The notes under the pieces were generated by a model. It worked only from the letters and a program-made list of their open reading frames with translations. It ran no database searches and was not told the origin of the DNA. Source: Flavobacterium psychrophilum (GTDB taxonomy: Bacteria; Bacteroidota; Bacteroidia; Flavobacteriales; Flavobacteriaceae). From it: a DNA stretch of 15,229 bases. The first letter of the stretch is position 1, and every line of letters starts with the position of its first letter. A program made the position numbers and the translations under genes. The stretch spans positions 1 through 15,229 of the forward strand of contig CALPPS020000063.1 in the NCBI GenBank assembly GCA_943325515.2, read 5' to 3'. Of this stretch, positions 1 to 8,369 are shown piece after piece.

Positions 1-822
1 GAACTTAAAAAAACTATAACTGCAGTATATAATCAGGGAATAGATTACACAAATATTTATGTAATAAATAACAACAGCAAAGATGCTACAAAAGAAACTC
101 TTGCCTTACATTATCCTGCCATAAATGCTATTCATTTACAAAATAATATTGCTTCTGCTGGAGGGTTTGCCAAAGGAATGGAAGTGGCTTATGAGCGAGG
201 TTATGATTGGATTTGGTTATTCAACGATGACTCAAGACCTGTAAAAGGCACTTTAGAGTCATTCATTAATTATTTGCAAGAAGACTCTAACATAGGCTTA
301 TTGAAAATAGCCAATACAAATGAAATTAATAAAGCGGTTCTTCTTTATTGGAAAGGTGTCCGTAAACCTAAGTACGTAGCTTTGAGCAATGAAATAGTAA
401 AAACTGACTTGATAACTTTTGACGGTTGTGTAATTTCAAAAAAACTGATTGACAAGATAGGATATTGTGATCCTCTTTATTTTATGGGTACTTATGAATT
501 TGATTACTGTTTAAAAGCTAAAGATGTTGGTTTCGATATTTTCACACTTCCTAATGGATTGATAGAAGACGGTAAATTAGGAGGTAAAGGTGGAACACCA
601 CCATGGCGTCAATATTATAACACTCGAAATCATCTTTGGTTAGCTATTGATAGAAAGTCTTTTGAAACCTTTAAAGGTTGGTTTATCAGAGAATTGAAGT
701 ATACTTATGCTATATTATTTTTTGGAGATAAAAAAAAGGAACGTCTCATTTTCAAAATGCGCGCTATCAGAGATGCAGTTTTAAATAGAAGAGGGAAAAG
801 GTATAATCCGGAAGATTATTAA
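1..822 (+). CDS. GT2 glycosyltransferase (rhamnosyltransferase-like), 5' truncated
   Basis: The reading frame is open from base 1, so the gene begins upstream of the window; the ATG at 178 is internal. 273 residues are visible and about 15-20 N-terminal residues are probably missing. The frame encodes the GT2 nucleotide-sugar fold: VINNNSKDAT near residue 21, then NIASAGGFAKGME, then WLFNDDSRP, whose acidic pair sits where the family has its metal-binding DxD. Next come GTYEFDYCLKAKD (the acceptor-side acidic motif) and WRQYYNTRN. This order is typical of GT2 enzymes that add rhamnose or similar sugars to lipid-linked polysaccharide intermediates at the cytoplasmic membrane face. The sugar donor cannot be read from the sequence. 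It shares its motif series with the gene at 1811-2707, so the two are probably paralogues. A 29-nt gap separates it from the next gene, consistent with one operon. Confidence 0.9.
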   Translation, partial: ELKKTITAVYNQGIDYTNIYVINNNSKDATKETLALHYPAINAIHLQNNIASAGGFAKGMEVAYERGYDWIWLFNDDSRPVKGTLESFINYLQEDSNIGLLKIANTNEINKAVLLYWKGVRKPKYVALSNEIVKTDLITFDGCVISKKLIDKIGYCDPLYFMGTYEFDYCLKAKDVGFDIFTLPNGLIEDGKLGGKGGTPPWRQYYNTRNHLWLAIDRKSFETFKGWFIRELKYTYAILFFGDKKKERLIFKMRAIRDAVLNRRGKRYNPEDY

Positions 823-851
823 TCTTTAAAATACAAATTGTATAAGATATT

Positions 852-1793
852 ATGAAAATTCATTTTTTTCATCCAATTTTGATTGGTCTAGTTGATGAGT
901 TAAGTTTTAAACCTGAAAATGGATTAGATCATTGGATTACTACTACTTATATTAAACTTAAAAAATATTATGATTATATAACAATTGGAAATGAAATACC
1001 AGAAACTGGTATTATAATTTTTCATAAAAGATATTTTCCTAATAATTTAAAACCTTCAAATTCACAGTTTTTTATATGTTTACAGGTTGACTCCGGTAGA
1101 CACCCTTTTGCTCAATATCATATAGTTCACAATCCATATCAAGCAAATTTTTATTACTTCCCCAAAATATTAGTAGATTTTTTATTTGGATTTAGTATGA
1201 CTAAATTTATTTTTGGTTGGTCTCAATTTAAAATAATTAAAAGAGATAAGTCTAGAGATAAATTATTTAATACAATTTCATTTCATGGTAATATTAATAA
1301 TATTCCAGAAGAAATTCTTTCAGATGATTTTAATTTATTTTTAAAAAATAATAATTTGGAATTTAAAATTAAATCAGAGCCTACATTATGGGGTGACTTT
1401 CATGATACAGATCTTACCATTTGTATCAGAAATTTTAATAAAAAAAAATATTATTCAAAACCCTTTTTAAAAATATCAAACTCTCTTATTGCAGGAGTTC
1501 CAGTTGTCTCAGGTTTTGAATCAAGTTCAATTTATTTTAAAAATAAATTTGTAGACTTACCTGTTGTGAAAAATATTTCGGAATTAAAAATTTTGATATT
1601 GAATATTATTAATAAAAAGTATGATCCTTTTGATCAAATCATTGACTTTCAAGATTGTTATAATACTTTTCAAGATCAAACTTTAGAAGAAAAATGGATT
1701 CGGTTATTAGATAGTGCAAAAAGTGATTACGAAAGATGGCTCAAAGTTTCTAAATTAAAGAGAGAAGTATTTTTTATTTATAGAAGCTTATAA
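852..1793 (+). CDS. GT-B-like glycosyltransferase candidate, divergent, very AT-rich
   Basis: A 313-residue protein without a signal peptide or clear membrane segment. I do not recognise a named family with certainty. The C-terminal half has KPFLKISNSLIAGVPVVSG (residues 203-221) followed by FESS. This resembles the donor-binding segment of a group of poorly described GT-B proteins with the pattern KPxxKxxNAxxAGVPxxxGxE. Other matches to that group are a segment with FICLQVDSGRHPFAQYH and VHNP (74-95), ISFHGN (142-147) and WGDFHDTDLTICIR (180-193). The role is therefore inferred to be sugar transfer in the surrounding polysaccharide pathway. The gene is much more AT-rich than its neighbours (hand count 16% GC over 1261-1380, against 34% over 8641-8760 in a GT4 gene), which suggests separate acquisition. 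It lies between two GT2 genes with gaps of 29 and 17 nt. The reading frame is intact despite a 9-A run at 1440-1448. Confidence 0.7.
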   Translation: MKIHFFHPILIGLVDELSFKPENGLDHWITTTYIKLKKYYDYITIGNEIPETGIIIFHKRYFPNNLKPSNSQFFICLQVDSGRHPFAQYHIVHNPYQANFYYFPKILVDFLFGFSMTKFIFGWSQFKIIKRDKSRDKLFNTISFHGNINNIPEEILSDDFNLFLKNNNLEFKIKSEPTLWGDFHDTDLTICIRNFNKKKYYSKPFLKISNSLIAGVPVVSGFESSSIYFKNKFVDLPVVKNISELKILILNIINKKYDPFDQIIDFQDCYNTFQDQTLEEKWIRLLDSAKSDYERWLKVSKLKREVFFIYRSL

Positions 1794-1810
1794 TAACTTA
1801 TTTACTCTTA

Positions 1811-2707
1811 ATGTACAGTCTATTTGTAATTACACGAAACCGCCCTTCTGTTTTAAAAAACACTATAGAAGAAATTTTCAATCAAACACTCCCTCCTCAA
1901 TCTGTTCTTATTGTTGATAATAGTGATAATGAGGCTACTCTATTGATGTATGAACAAGCCAACGATAGTAGATTACAATATCACAAAGTAGGTTATAATT
2001 CAGGTCCGGCTGGAGGTGCAAAAATTGGGATGGAAATTTTATTTGCGCAAGGCTATGAATGGGTGGTTTGGGGAGATGACGACGATCCTCCAAAATTTAA
2101 TGATGTTATAGAGAGGTTATTTTCAATTATTCCTAAAATTGATATTTGTACTATAGGAATTATTGGATGTTTAGGTACAAGATTTAATTTCAGAAATGGT
2201 TTAACCCTTCGTGTTCCTGATAATGATTTGAAAGGTCTAATTGAAGTTGATAGTATTTCAGGAGGCATGTTCCCACTGTTGCATCGTAATCTTTATAATA
2301 GAAATATATTTCCCAATCCAGATTTGTTTTTTGGGTTCGAAGAACTTGATTTTTGTTTGGCCGTTAAAAGAGCAAACCTCAAAATTTTTGTTTCAGGAGA
2401 TGAAATTTATAGGCATAGATTACTTCATGGAAGATTGGGATTAATCAAAAAGTATAAATTAAAATCAAAAGAATCACTTTGGAGGGAATACTACAGTACA
2501 AGAAATTTAATTTATATTTTGTTGAGAAAGGAGTATTCCTATGAAGGGGTTTTAAATATATCAATGAGAACTATTGCTAAAATGTTTTATGGCTTTAAGT
2601 TCGGATATGAATATGGTCGATTGAATTCTTATTTTCTTTCAAAAGGACTTTATGATGGTTTTCGAAATAGGATGGGTATGATAATCTCTCCTATTCCAAA
2701 AAAATAA
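1811..2707 (+). CDS. GT2 glycosyltransferase (rhamnosyltransferase-like) with DDDD motif
   Basis: A complete 298-residue GT-A enzyme. The start is well placed because the family's first strand follows at once (FVITRNRPSVLKNTI, residues 5-19). It continues with LIVDNSDNEAT, NSGPAGGAKIGME and VVWGDDDDPP; the run of four aspartates occupies the metal and nucleotide-sugar site. FFGFEELDFCLAVKR carries the acidic acceptor-side motif, and WREYYSTRN follows. The role is transfer of a sugar from a nucleotide donor to a growing lipid-linked glycan in the cytoplasm; donor and linkage are not readable. The motif order matches the truncated gene at 1-822, including WRxYYxTRN near the C-terminal third, so the two probably derive from a duplication and now flank an unrelated transferase. 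The gap to the next gene is 23 nt. Confidence 0.92.
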   Translation: MYSLFVITRNRPSVLKNTIEEIFNQTLPPQSVLIVDNSDNEATLLMYEQANDSRLQYHKVGYNSGPAGGAKIGMEILFAQGYEWVVWGDDDDPPKFNDVIERLFSIIPKIDICTIGIIGCLGTRFNFRNGLTLRVPDNDLKGLIEVDSISGGMFPLLHRNLYNRNIFPNPDLFFGFEELDFCLAVKRANLKIFVSGDEIYRHRLLHGRLGLIKKYKLKSKESLWREYYSTRNLIYILLRKEYSYEGVLNISMRTIAKMFYGFKFGYEYGRLNSYFLSKGLYDGFRNRMGMIISPIPKK

Positions 2708-2730
2708 TGAAAAAAATAAAATAATCTGGT

Positions 2731-3744
2731 ATGAAAGCATTGATAACAGGAGCTGCTGGCTTTATAGGAATGCATACTGTTCAAAAATTTGCCTTTTTGG
2801 GTTACGAAATTATCGCTTTAGATAATATCAATTCCTATTATGAAACCGATTTGAAATATGCGCGTTTAGCAGAACTAGGAATTGAAAGAAATGCATTGGC
2901 TTATAACAAATTGATTAAAGGTCACAATGATAATATCTCCTTTATACAATTAGATATCCAAGATGCTGGAAATTTGAATGTATTGTTTAGTACTCAGAAT
3001 TTTGATATTGTCATTCATTTAGCTGCACAAGCTGGAGTAAGGTATTCTATAACCAACCCCAGAGACTACATTGATAGTAATATTATTGGGTTTTATACTA
3101 TTTTAGAGGCATGCAGGAATTTTAAAATTAAACATTTAATTTTTGCTTCCAGTTCTTCGGTTTATGGTAATACAGATGATTTTCCCTTTAGGGAAAATCA
3201 AAATACCGACGCTCCAGTAAGTTTTTATGCGGCTACCAAAAAAAGTAATGAAGTTATGTCGCATGCATATGCTTCTTTGTATCAATTAAAAATAACTGGT
3301 TTGAGATTTTTTACGGTTTATGGCCCATGGGGAAGACCCGATATGGCCCCTGTTTTATTTGCTAAAGCAGGTATTGAACAACAGCCTTTAAAGGTGTTTA
3401 ACAACGGAGAACAAAGTAGGGATTTTACTTATATCGATGATATCATTCAGGGGATTGTTCTTGTTGCAGAGGATCAAATTATATTGAAGAATTTCCAAAT
3501 AGTAAACATAGGTAAAGGAAGTCCAGTTTCCTTAATGGATTTTATTAAACTTTTAGAAAAGGAATTAAACATACAATTTGACTATCATTTTATGCCTCCT
3601 CAAAAAGGTGATGTGGTCGTTACTTATTCTGATACTTCTGAAATTGAAAAGTTAGGATACAAAGCTTCCACGTCACTAGAACAAGGGATACCAAAATTTG
3701 TTGCATGGTTTTTAAAGTATTACGGTCCTCATGAAAAGAATTAA
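2731..3744 (+). CDS. NAD-dependent epimerase, UDP-glucuronate 4-epimerase-like
   Basis: A complete 337-residue extended short-chain dehydrogenase/reductase. The Rossmann glycine motif GAAGFIG is at residues 7-13, and D31 at the end of the second strand favours NAD over NADP. SSSVYG (141-146) supplies the catalytic Ser region, and YAATK (166-170) is the YxxxK catalytic pair. The segment GRPDMAPVLFAKA followed by QSRDFTYIDD (229-237 region) is characteristic of UDP-glucuronate 4-epimerases, as is the NSYYETDLKYARLAEL insertion near residues 34-49. The expected reaction is UDP-glucuronate to UDP-galacturonate in the cytoplasm, which would place a uronic acid in the polymer. Related 4-epimerases or dehydratases cannot be fully excluded from sequence alone. 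The 3' end overlaps the next start by 14 nt, so the two genes are likely translationally coupled. Confidence 0.88.
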   Translation: MKALITGAAGFIGMHTVQKFAFLGYEIIALDNINSYYETDLKYARLAELGIERNALAYNKLIKGHNDNISFIQLDIQDAGNLNVLFSTQNFDIVIHLAAQAGVRYSITNPRDYIDSNIIGFYTILEACRNFKIKHLIFASSSSVYGNTDDFPFRENQNTDAPVSFYAATKKSNEVMSHAYASLYQLKITGLRFFTVYGPWGRPDMAPVLFAKAGIEQQPLKVFNNGEQSRDFTYIDDIIQGIVLVAEDQIILKNFQIVNIGKGSPVSLMDFIKLLEKELNIQFDYHFMPPQKGDVVVTYSDTSEIEKLGYKASTSLEQGIPKFVAWFLKYYGPHEKN

Positions 3745-4879
3745 AGTTCTTTATTTAATAGATACTTTGGCTGTAGGCGGAGCAGAGAAAAGCTTAGCGG
3801 ATATTGCTATAAATAATCCAAAAGTTGAATCTATTTTTATTACAATTTATACTGGAGATGGTTTGGTGTCTTTACTAAAACAAAATAGTATAGAAGTAAA
3901 TCAATTAAATAATTCATTCAGGTATGAATTCAAAACAGTGGTTACTCAATTACTGCCATTACTTGATATCATAAAACCTGATATTATACATTCTACTTTG
4001 TTTCGTTCGGATATTATTGCCAGGAAAGTAAAAAAATATAGAAATACTCCTTTAATTTCAAGTTTTGTTAATAATACTTACTTAAGTGAGCGCTATCGAA
4101 CTCTTAGTTTACTTGGAAAAGTTAAATTGTATGGCTGTCAACTTATGGATAAATGGAGTGCCAATAAAGTGGATTTGTTTATATCAAATTCAGCCACTAT
4201 TATGAAAACTAATTGCAGGGCATTAGGAATTAAAAAAGAAAAGGTAAAAGTTATTTACAGAGGTCGTTCCTCCAAAAAATTAGACTCTATATCTGATGAA
4301 GAAGCAAATGCATTGAGATTAAAATTGAAAATAGATAGTGATACAAAAGTTTTATTAAACGTCGGCAGATTACTAGACAGAAAAGGGCAATTGGATTTGG
4401 TTAACAGTTTTGCTGAGGTCGTAAAAGAGCATCCTAAAACTATTCTTTTATTTGCAGGGGAAGGGGCATATCGTACTACACTAGAAACAGAAATTCAAAA
4501 ACTGGGATTAAAAGAAAAGGTGCTATTATTAGGTAATGTAGATTACATACCCGTATTGCTCAACATGGCAGATGTATTTGTTTTTCCTTCGCACTATGAA
4601 GGTTTGCCAGGTGCTTTACTGGAGGCCATGTTTGCTCAAAAAATTATTATTTGTTCTGATATTGGTGAAAATAAAGAGTGTGTCACTGAGGATGAAGCCG
4701 TTTTTTTTAAAACTCATGACACAAAAGAAATGGCTATAAAAATTTCAATGATTTTAAATAATATAGAAGCCTACAAACCCATGGCAATTAACGCCAAAAC
4801 AGCAGCTGTAAAAAAGTTTGAATTAGTTAATGTTATTAGTCAGTATAATCAAACCTATCAAAATTTATTAGGAATTTAA
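3731..4879 (+). CDS. GT4 glycosyltransferase
   Basis: A complete 382-residue GT-B retaining glycosyltransferase. The N-terminal domain begins with VLYLIDTLAVGGAEKSL (residues 6-22), the family's glycine-rich acceptor-side loop. The C-terminal domain has NVGRLLDRKGQ (210-220), where R213 and K218 fit the donor-phosphate-binding pair, and FPSHYEGLPGALLEAM (285-300), which holds the E-x7-E donor-sugar motif (E290, E298). It would transfer a sugar from a nucleotide donor to the lipid-linked repeat unit at the cytoplasmic side of the membrane. Its start lies inside the 3' end of the epimerase gene (14-nt overlap) and its stop is 3 nt before the next GT4, so all three are probably cotranscribed. 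The donor is unknown. Confidence 0.94.
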   Translation: MKRIKVLYLIDTLAVGGAEKSLADIAINNPKVESIFITIYTGDGLVSLLKQNSIEVNQLNNSFRYEFKTVVTQLLPLLDIIKPDIIHSTLFRSDIIARKVKKYRNTPLISSFVNNTYLSERYRTLSLLGKVKLYGCQLMDKWSANKVDLFISNSATIMKTNCRALGIKKEKVKVIYRGRSSKKLDSISDEEANALRLKLKIDSDTKVLLNVGRLLDRKGQLDLVNSFAEVVKEHPKTILLFAGEGAYRTTLETEIQKLGLKEKVLLLGNVDYIPVLLNMADVFVFPSHYEGLPGALLEAMFAQKIIICSDIGENKECVTEDEAVFFKTHDTKEMAIKISMILNNIEAYKPMAINAKTAAVKKFELVNVISQYNQTYQNLLGI

Positions 4880-4882
4880 GAA

Positions 4883-5995
4883 ATGAAAATCCTTCAAGTT
4901 ATCCAAAAACCACAGTTTAGAGGCGCTGAAATTTTCGCTTGTCAATTGAGTGTGGAACTAATAAAATTAGGACATGAAGTAGATGTTCTTTTTTTATTTG
5001 GAACTGATGATGAACAATTGCCTTTTCCTTTATATTTTATTCATTTAAATGCCACCCTAAAAAAACGCTTTTGGGATTTAAAAGCCTACAGAAAGTTGAA
5101 TTCAATTATCGTGAAAGGTGGCTATGAAATTGTTCAAGGTAATGCTGCTGATACTTTAAAATACTTAGCTATTTCAAAACAGCTTTACGGATGGAAAGCT
5201 AAGTTTGTCTATAGAAATGCTAATAAAATAAGTGATTTTATGACTACTTTTTTAAAAAAAGCTCTCAATAAACTATTAATGAAGAAAGTAGATGCCGTTG
5301 CTTCTGTTAGTGAGGAATGCATGCAAGATTTTATAGCAGTTTATCCATCATTCGTGAATAGAATTGAAAGTTTACCTATTGGTGTTTCGTTGGAAAATCC
5401 GGCCCAATATGATTCTTTATCTGTTATAGGCATACCTGGAGTTGGACCTTTTTTATTGCATGTGGCAAGTTTTGTTCCCGAAAAAAATCATGAGGGATTA
5501 TTACGGATTTTTTATAACTTATTAAAAGAGTATCCAACCGCTACACTTTTGCTGATAGGAGAGGGAAAACTTAAACCAACCATTGAAAACATGACAAAAA
5601 AAATGAATATACAATCTCATATTCATTTCTTAGGAAAGCGAAATGATGTTTTACAGATAATGTCTTGCTGTGACGTTTTTATTCTACCAAGTTTGATTGA
5701 AGGTTTACCAGGTGTTATTTTAGAGTCTTTTATTAACAGACTTCCTGTTATCGCTTACGATGTTGGTGGAATAAAGGAAGTAGTTAATAATCATGTAACG
5801 GGATGGTTAGTCAATAAAAATAATGAAATTGATTTTTTATTGGCATTAAAACACTGTCTTTCATTAAAAACAAGTATAATCCAAGATAACGCATATAATT
5901 TAGCGGTGAATAACTATTCTAACTCTTCTATTTCAAAAAAGTTTGAATTATTTTTTGAAAAAATACTTTCAAAAAAACAGAACTATTCTCAGTAA
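4883..5995 (+). CDS. GT4 glycosyltransferase, variant phosphate loop
   Basis: A complete 370-residue GT-B enzyme. The N-terminus ILQVIQKPQFRGAEIFA (residues 3-19) is the GT4 acceptor-side loop, with RGAE in place of the common GGAE. The C-terminal domain contains FILPSLIEGLPGVILESF (266-283) with the E-x7-E pair at E273 and E281, and VIAYDVGGIKEVV after it. The segment usually written VGRL-x-x-EKG reads HVASFVPEKNH (193-203): the lysine (K201) is kept, but Ser stands where Arg is usual. Similar variants exist among GT4 enzymes, so I read this as subfamily divergence and not inactivation. It begins 3 nt after the preceding GT4 stop. The role is addition of one sugar in repeat-unit assembly; donor and acceptor are unknown. 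Confidence 0.92.
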   Translation: MKILQVIQKPQFRGAEIFACQLSVELIKLGHEVDVLFLFGTDDEQLPFPLYFIHLNATLKKRFWDLKAYRKLNSIIVKGGYEIVQGNAADTLKYLAISKQLYGWKAKFVYRNANKISDFMTTFLKKALNKLLMKKVDAVASVSEECMQDFIAVYPSFVNRIESLPIGVSLENPAQYDSLSVIGIPGVGPFLLHVASFVPEKNHEGLLRIFYNLLKEYPTATLLLIGEGKLKPTIENMTKKMNIQSHIHFLGKRNDVLQIMSCCDVFILPSLIEGLPGVILESFINRLPVIAYDVGGIKEVVNNHVTGWLVNKNNEIDFLLALKHCLSLKTSIIQDNAYNLAVNNYSNSSISKKFELFFEKILSKKQNYSQ

Positions 5996-6033
5996 ATTAA
6001 TTTTTAAGTGACTGTTAATTAAATACTATTTTA

Positions 6034-7482
6034 ATGCTCTTTAACACTCTTAGTTACGCCATCTTTTTACCTATAGTTTTTGTACTCTATTGGTTTGTTT
6101 TTATTAAAAATTACAAGTATCAAAATGTTTTACTCCTTGTATCTAGTTATTTCTTCTATGCTTGTTGGGATTGGCGCTTTTTATTTTTGTTAATTTTTTC
6201 AACGCTTTTGGACTATTTTACAGGAATAAAAATGTCAGAAGCTAAAAGTATAGAAAATAAAAAGTTTTTGTTTTGGCTAAGTATTTCAGTAAATCTTGGT
6301 TTTTTGGGAGTATTCAAATACTACAATTTTTTTGCTGACTCTTTTGCACAAGTAATAGCAAATTTTGGTCTTCATATTAATCCTTGGACTCTGAAAGTTA
6401 TTCTTCCAGTTGGTATATCTTTTTATACTTTTCATGGACTCTCTTATGTAATTGATATTTATAAAGACAGAATTAAAGCAGAAAAGAATTTTTTAGATTA
6501 TTCTGTATTTGTATGTTTTTTTCCTTTACTTGTTGCTGGTCCTATTGAAAGAGCTACTCATTTATTACCTCAAATTCAACGAAAAAGGACATTTGATTAC
6601 AATCGAGCTGTTGATGGTTTGAGACAAATTCTATGGGGTTTATTTAAAAAAGTGGTTATTGCAGATAACTGTGCTGAATTTGCTAATTTGATTTTTGATA
6701 ATCATTCAAGCTATTCAGGTAGTACATTAGTTTTAGGAGCAGTATTTTTTACCTTTCAAATTTATGGTGATTTCTCAGGTTACTCGGATATTGCTCTAGG
6801 AACAGCAAGGCTATTTGGAATTGATTTATTGAAAAATTTTGCTTTTCCCTATTTCTCTCGAGATATTGCTGAGTTTTGGCGTCGTTGGCATATCTCTCTA
6901 TCAACCTGGTTTAGGGATTATTTATACATTCCACTTGGCGGTAGTATAGGTGGAACTTGGATGAAAGTTAGAAATACTATCATAATATTTCTAGTAAGTG
7001 GTTTTTGGCATGGTGCTAACTGTACATTTATTATTTGGGGATTATTGAATGCTATTTATATTATGCCTTCTATCATTTTTAATACTAATAGGGCAAATCT
7101 TGATATAGTTGCTAGCGGAAAATATTTTCCAAGTTTTAAAGAATTTTTTCAAATCATCATCACTTTTACACTAACTGTTTTTGCTTGGATTTTTTTTAGA
7201 GCTAAAAACCTTAGTGAAGCATTTAACTATATTATAAGTATTTTTTCTCATTCTTTATTCAAATTACCTCAATTTAGAGGGCTAACAAAAGCTTTAATAA
7301 CTATACTTCTAACACTTTTTTTCTTTACATTAGAGTGGATAGGTAGAGAAAATGACTTTGCCATACAAAAAATTGGATTTCGTTGGAATAGTAAATTAAG
7401 GTGGTTGTTTTATTTTGTCTTAGTCTTTTCTATTTTTTATTTCGCAGGAAAAGAACAAGTTTTTATTTATTTTAATTTTTAA
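6034..7482 (+). CDS. MBOAT-family membrane O-acyltransferase (AlgI/PatA-like)
   Basis: A complete 482-residue polytopic membrane protein. The N-terminal half has several hydrophobic segments. SSYFFYACWDWRFL (37-50), ILPVGISFYTFHGLSYVID (123-141) and VAGPIERATHLLPQ (167-180) are family landmarks. The catalytic region shows FWRRWHISLSTWFRDYLYIPLGG (281-303 region; H286) and SGFWHGAN (322-329; H326), the latter being the expected catalytic histidine. Members such as alginate AlgI move acyl groups, usually acetyl, across the membrane to an extracytoplasmic acceptor. This one presumably O-acetylates the polysaccharide made by the cluster. The next gene starts 2 nt after the stop and encodes an SGNH-like protein with one membrane anchor, matching the AlgI/AlgJ-X or PatA/PatB type of pair. 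A 38-nt gap precedes it. Confidence 0.95.
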   Translation: MLFNTLSYAIFLPIVFVLYWFVFIKNYKYQNVLLLVSSYFFYACWDWRFLFLLIFSTLLDYFTGIKMSEAKSIENKKFLFWLSISVNLGFLGVFKYYNFFADSFAQVIANFGLHINPWTLKVILPVGISFYTFHGLSYVIDIYKDRIKAEKNFLDYSVFVCFFPLLVAGPIERATHLLPQIQRKRTFDYNRAVDGLRQILWGLFKKVVIADNCAEFANLIFDNHSSYSGSTLVLGAVFFTFQIYGDFSGYSDIALGTARLFGIDLLKNFAFPYFSRDIAEFWRRWHISLSTWFRDYLYIPLGGSIGGTWMKVRNTIIIFLVSGFWHGANCTFIIWGLLNAIYIMPSIIFNTNRANLDIVASGKYFPSFKEFFQIIITFTLTVFAWIFFRAKNLSEAFNYIISIFSHSLFKLPQFRGLTKALITILLTLFFFTLEWIGRENDFAIQKIGFRWNSKLRWLFYFVLVFSIFYFAGKEQVFIYFNF

Positions 7483-7484
7483 AA

Positions 7485-8369
7485 ATGAAAAAATTTATAA
7501 AAAGGCTGCTTTTATTTTTAACTATTATAATTGGCTTCGTATTTATTGACGTTTGTTTGCAAAAAACTTTACTATTTAGAGATGAAGATATGAAATTAGC
7601 TAAAAACATACATACTCTGATTCTAGGCCATTCTCATACTGCAAATTCTTGTAATACTAAATATATTAAAAATTCTATTAATTTAGCTAGTTCTGGTGAA
7701 GCTTATATATATACTTATTTTAAAGCAAAAAAAGTAATAGAGACTAATCCTCAAATAAAAAAGGTTTATGTTGAGTTTACTAATAATCAAATTGATAAAC
7801 ATATGGATAATTGGATTTGGGATGACACACATCTTCAATATAATTTTATATCCTATGGAGTATTAATGGATTATGATGCGTTGAGTTTGTTATACAAAAA
7901 AAATCCATCAGGATTTGTTACTGCATTTTCAAAAGGATTATTTAATAATTTATTAAAAATGATACCATCAAAAAAAAGAAAAATTCAATATGGATCAATG
8001 GGAGGTTTTAAAACCAATAATCAAATATTTATAAATACTAAAGTTCCCAAGAATAAAAAGATGTCCATTTCAAATTATGAAATTTCTGAATCTAACATAT
8101 ATTATTTAGAACAAATTGTAAAATATTGTAAACAAAGAAAAATTGAGGTTATTTTAGTAAGAAGTCCAATGTATAAAACATATGATGTTTCATTTTCAGA
8201 AAATGAATTCAACAAGATTTTATCTAAAAAATTTAAAGATATCAAGTATATCGACAATAAAGATTTTCCAATTCCTGATAATGGATTTCAAGATAGAGAA
8301 CATTTAAATTCAATAGGTGCTAAATTTTACTCTCAATATTTCAATAAGATAGTCAATGAAAATCACTAA
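7485..8369 (+). CDS. SGNH-like membrane-anchored partner of the MBOAT O-acyltransferase
   Basis: A 294-residue protein with a basic N-terminus followed by one hydrophobic segment (about residues 7-23), which predicts a signal anchor with the rest outside the cytoplasm. LILGHSHTANS (45-55) matches the SGNH block I position; S50 is the candidate nucleophile, in GHSH instead of GDSH. DREH near the C-terminus gives the D-x-x-H catalytic pair (D270, H273). The gene follows the MBOAT gene by 2 nt and overlaps the next start by one base (TAATG). By analogy with DltD, AlgJ/AlgX and PatB, it probably takes the acyl group delivered by the MBOAT protein and places it on the glycan; this is inference from fold motifs and context. 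The gene is AT-richer than most neighbours (hand count 20% GC over 7921-8040). Confidence 0.8.
   Translation: MKKFIKRLLLFLTIIIGFVFIDVCLQKTLLFRDEDMKLAKNIHTLILGHSHTANSCNTKYIKNSINLASSGEAYIYTYFKAKKVIETNPQIKKVYVEFTNNQIDKHMDNWIWDDTHLQYNFISYGVLMDYDALSLLYKKNPSGFVTAFSKGLFNNLLKMIPSKKRKIQYGSMGGFKTNNQIFINTKVPKNKKMSISNYEISESNIYYLEQIVKYCKQRKIEVILVRSPMYKTYDVSFSENEFNKILSKKFKDIKYIDNKDFPIPDNGFQDREHLNSIGAKFYSQYFNKIVNENH

Noticed and set aside
178..822. ATG at 178 as the true start of the first gene
   Set aside because: The upstream frame is open to base 1 and encodes GT2 motifs (VINNNSKDAT and NIASAGGFAKG), so the start is outside the window.
1440..1448. Run of nine A residues as a phase-variation tract
   Set aside because: The gene is in frame through it, and comparable A or T runs occur elsewhere in this AT-rich window, for example nine A at 9371-9379 in a GT4 gene. 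No comparison of strains is available.
2053..2268. Minus-strand open frame opposite the second GT2 gene
   Set aside because: It lies wholly inside a well-supported GT2 gene, has no recognisable motif, and runs against the gene direction of the locus. The same reasoning removes the minus-strand frames at 9163-9372, 12992-13180 and 14111-14332 and the plus-strand frame at 2241-2444.
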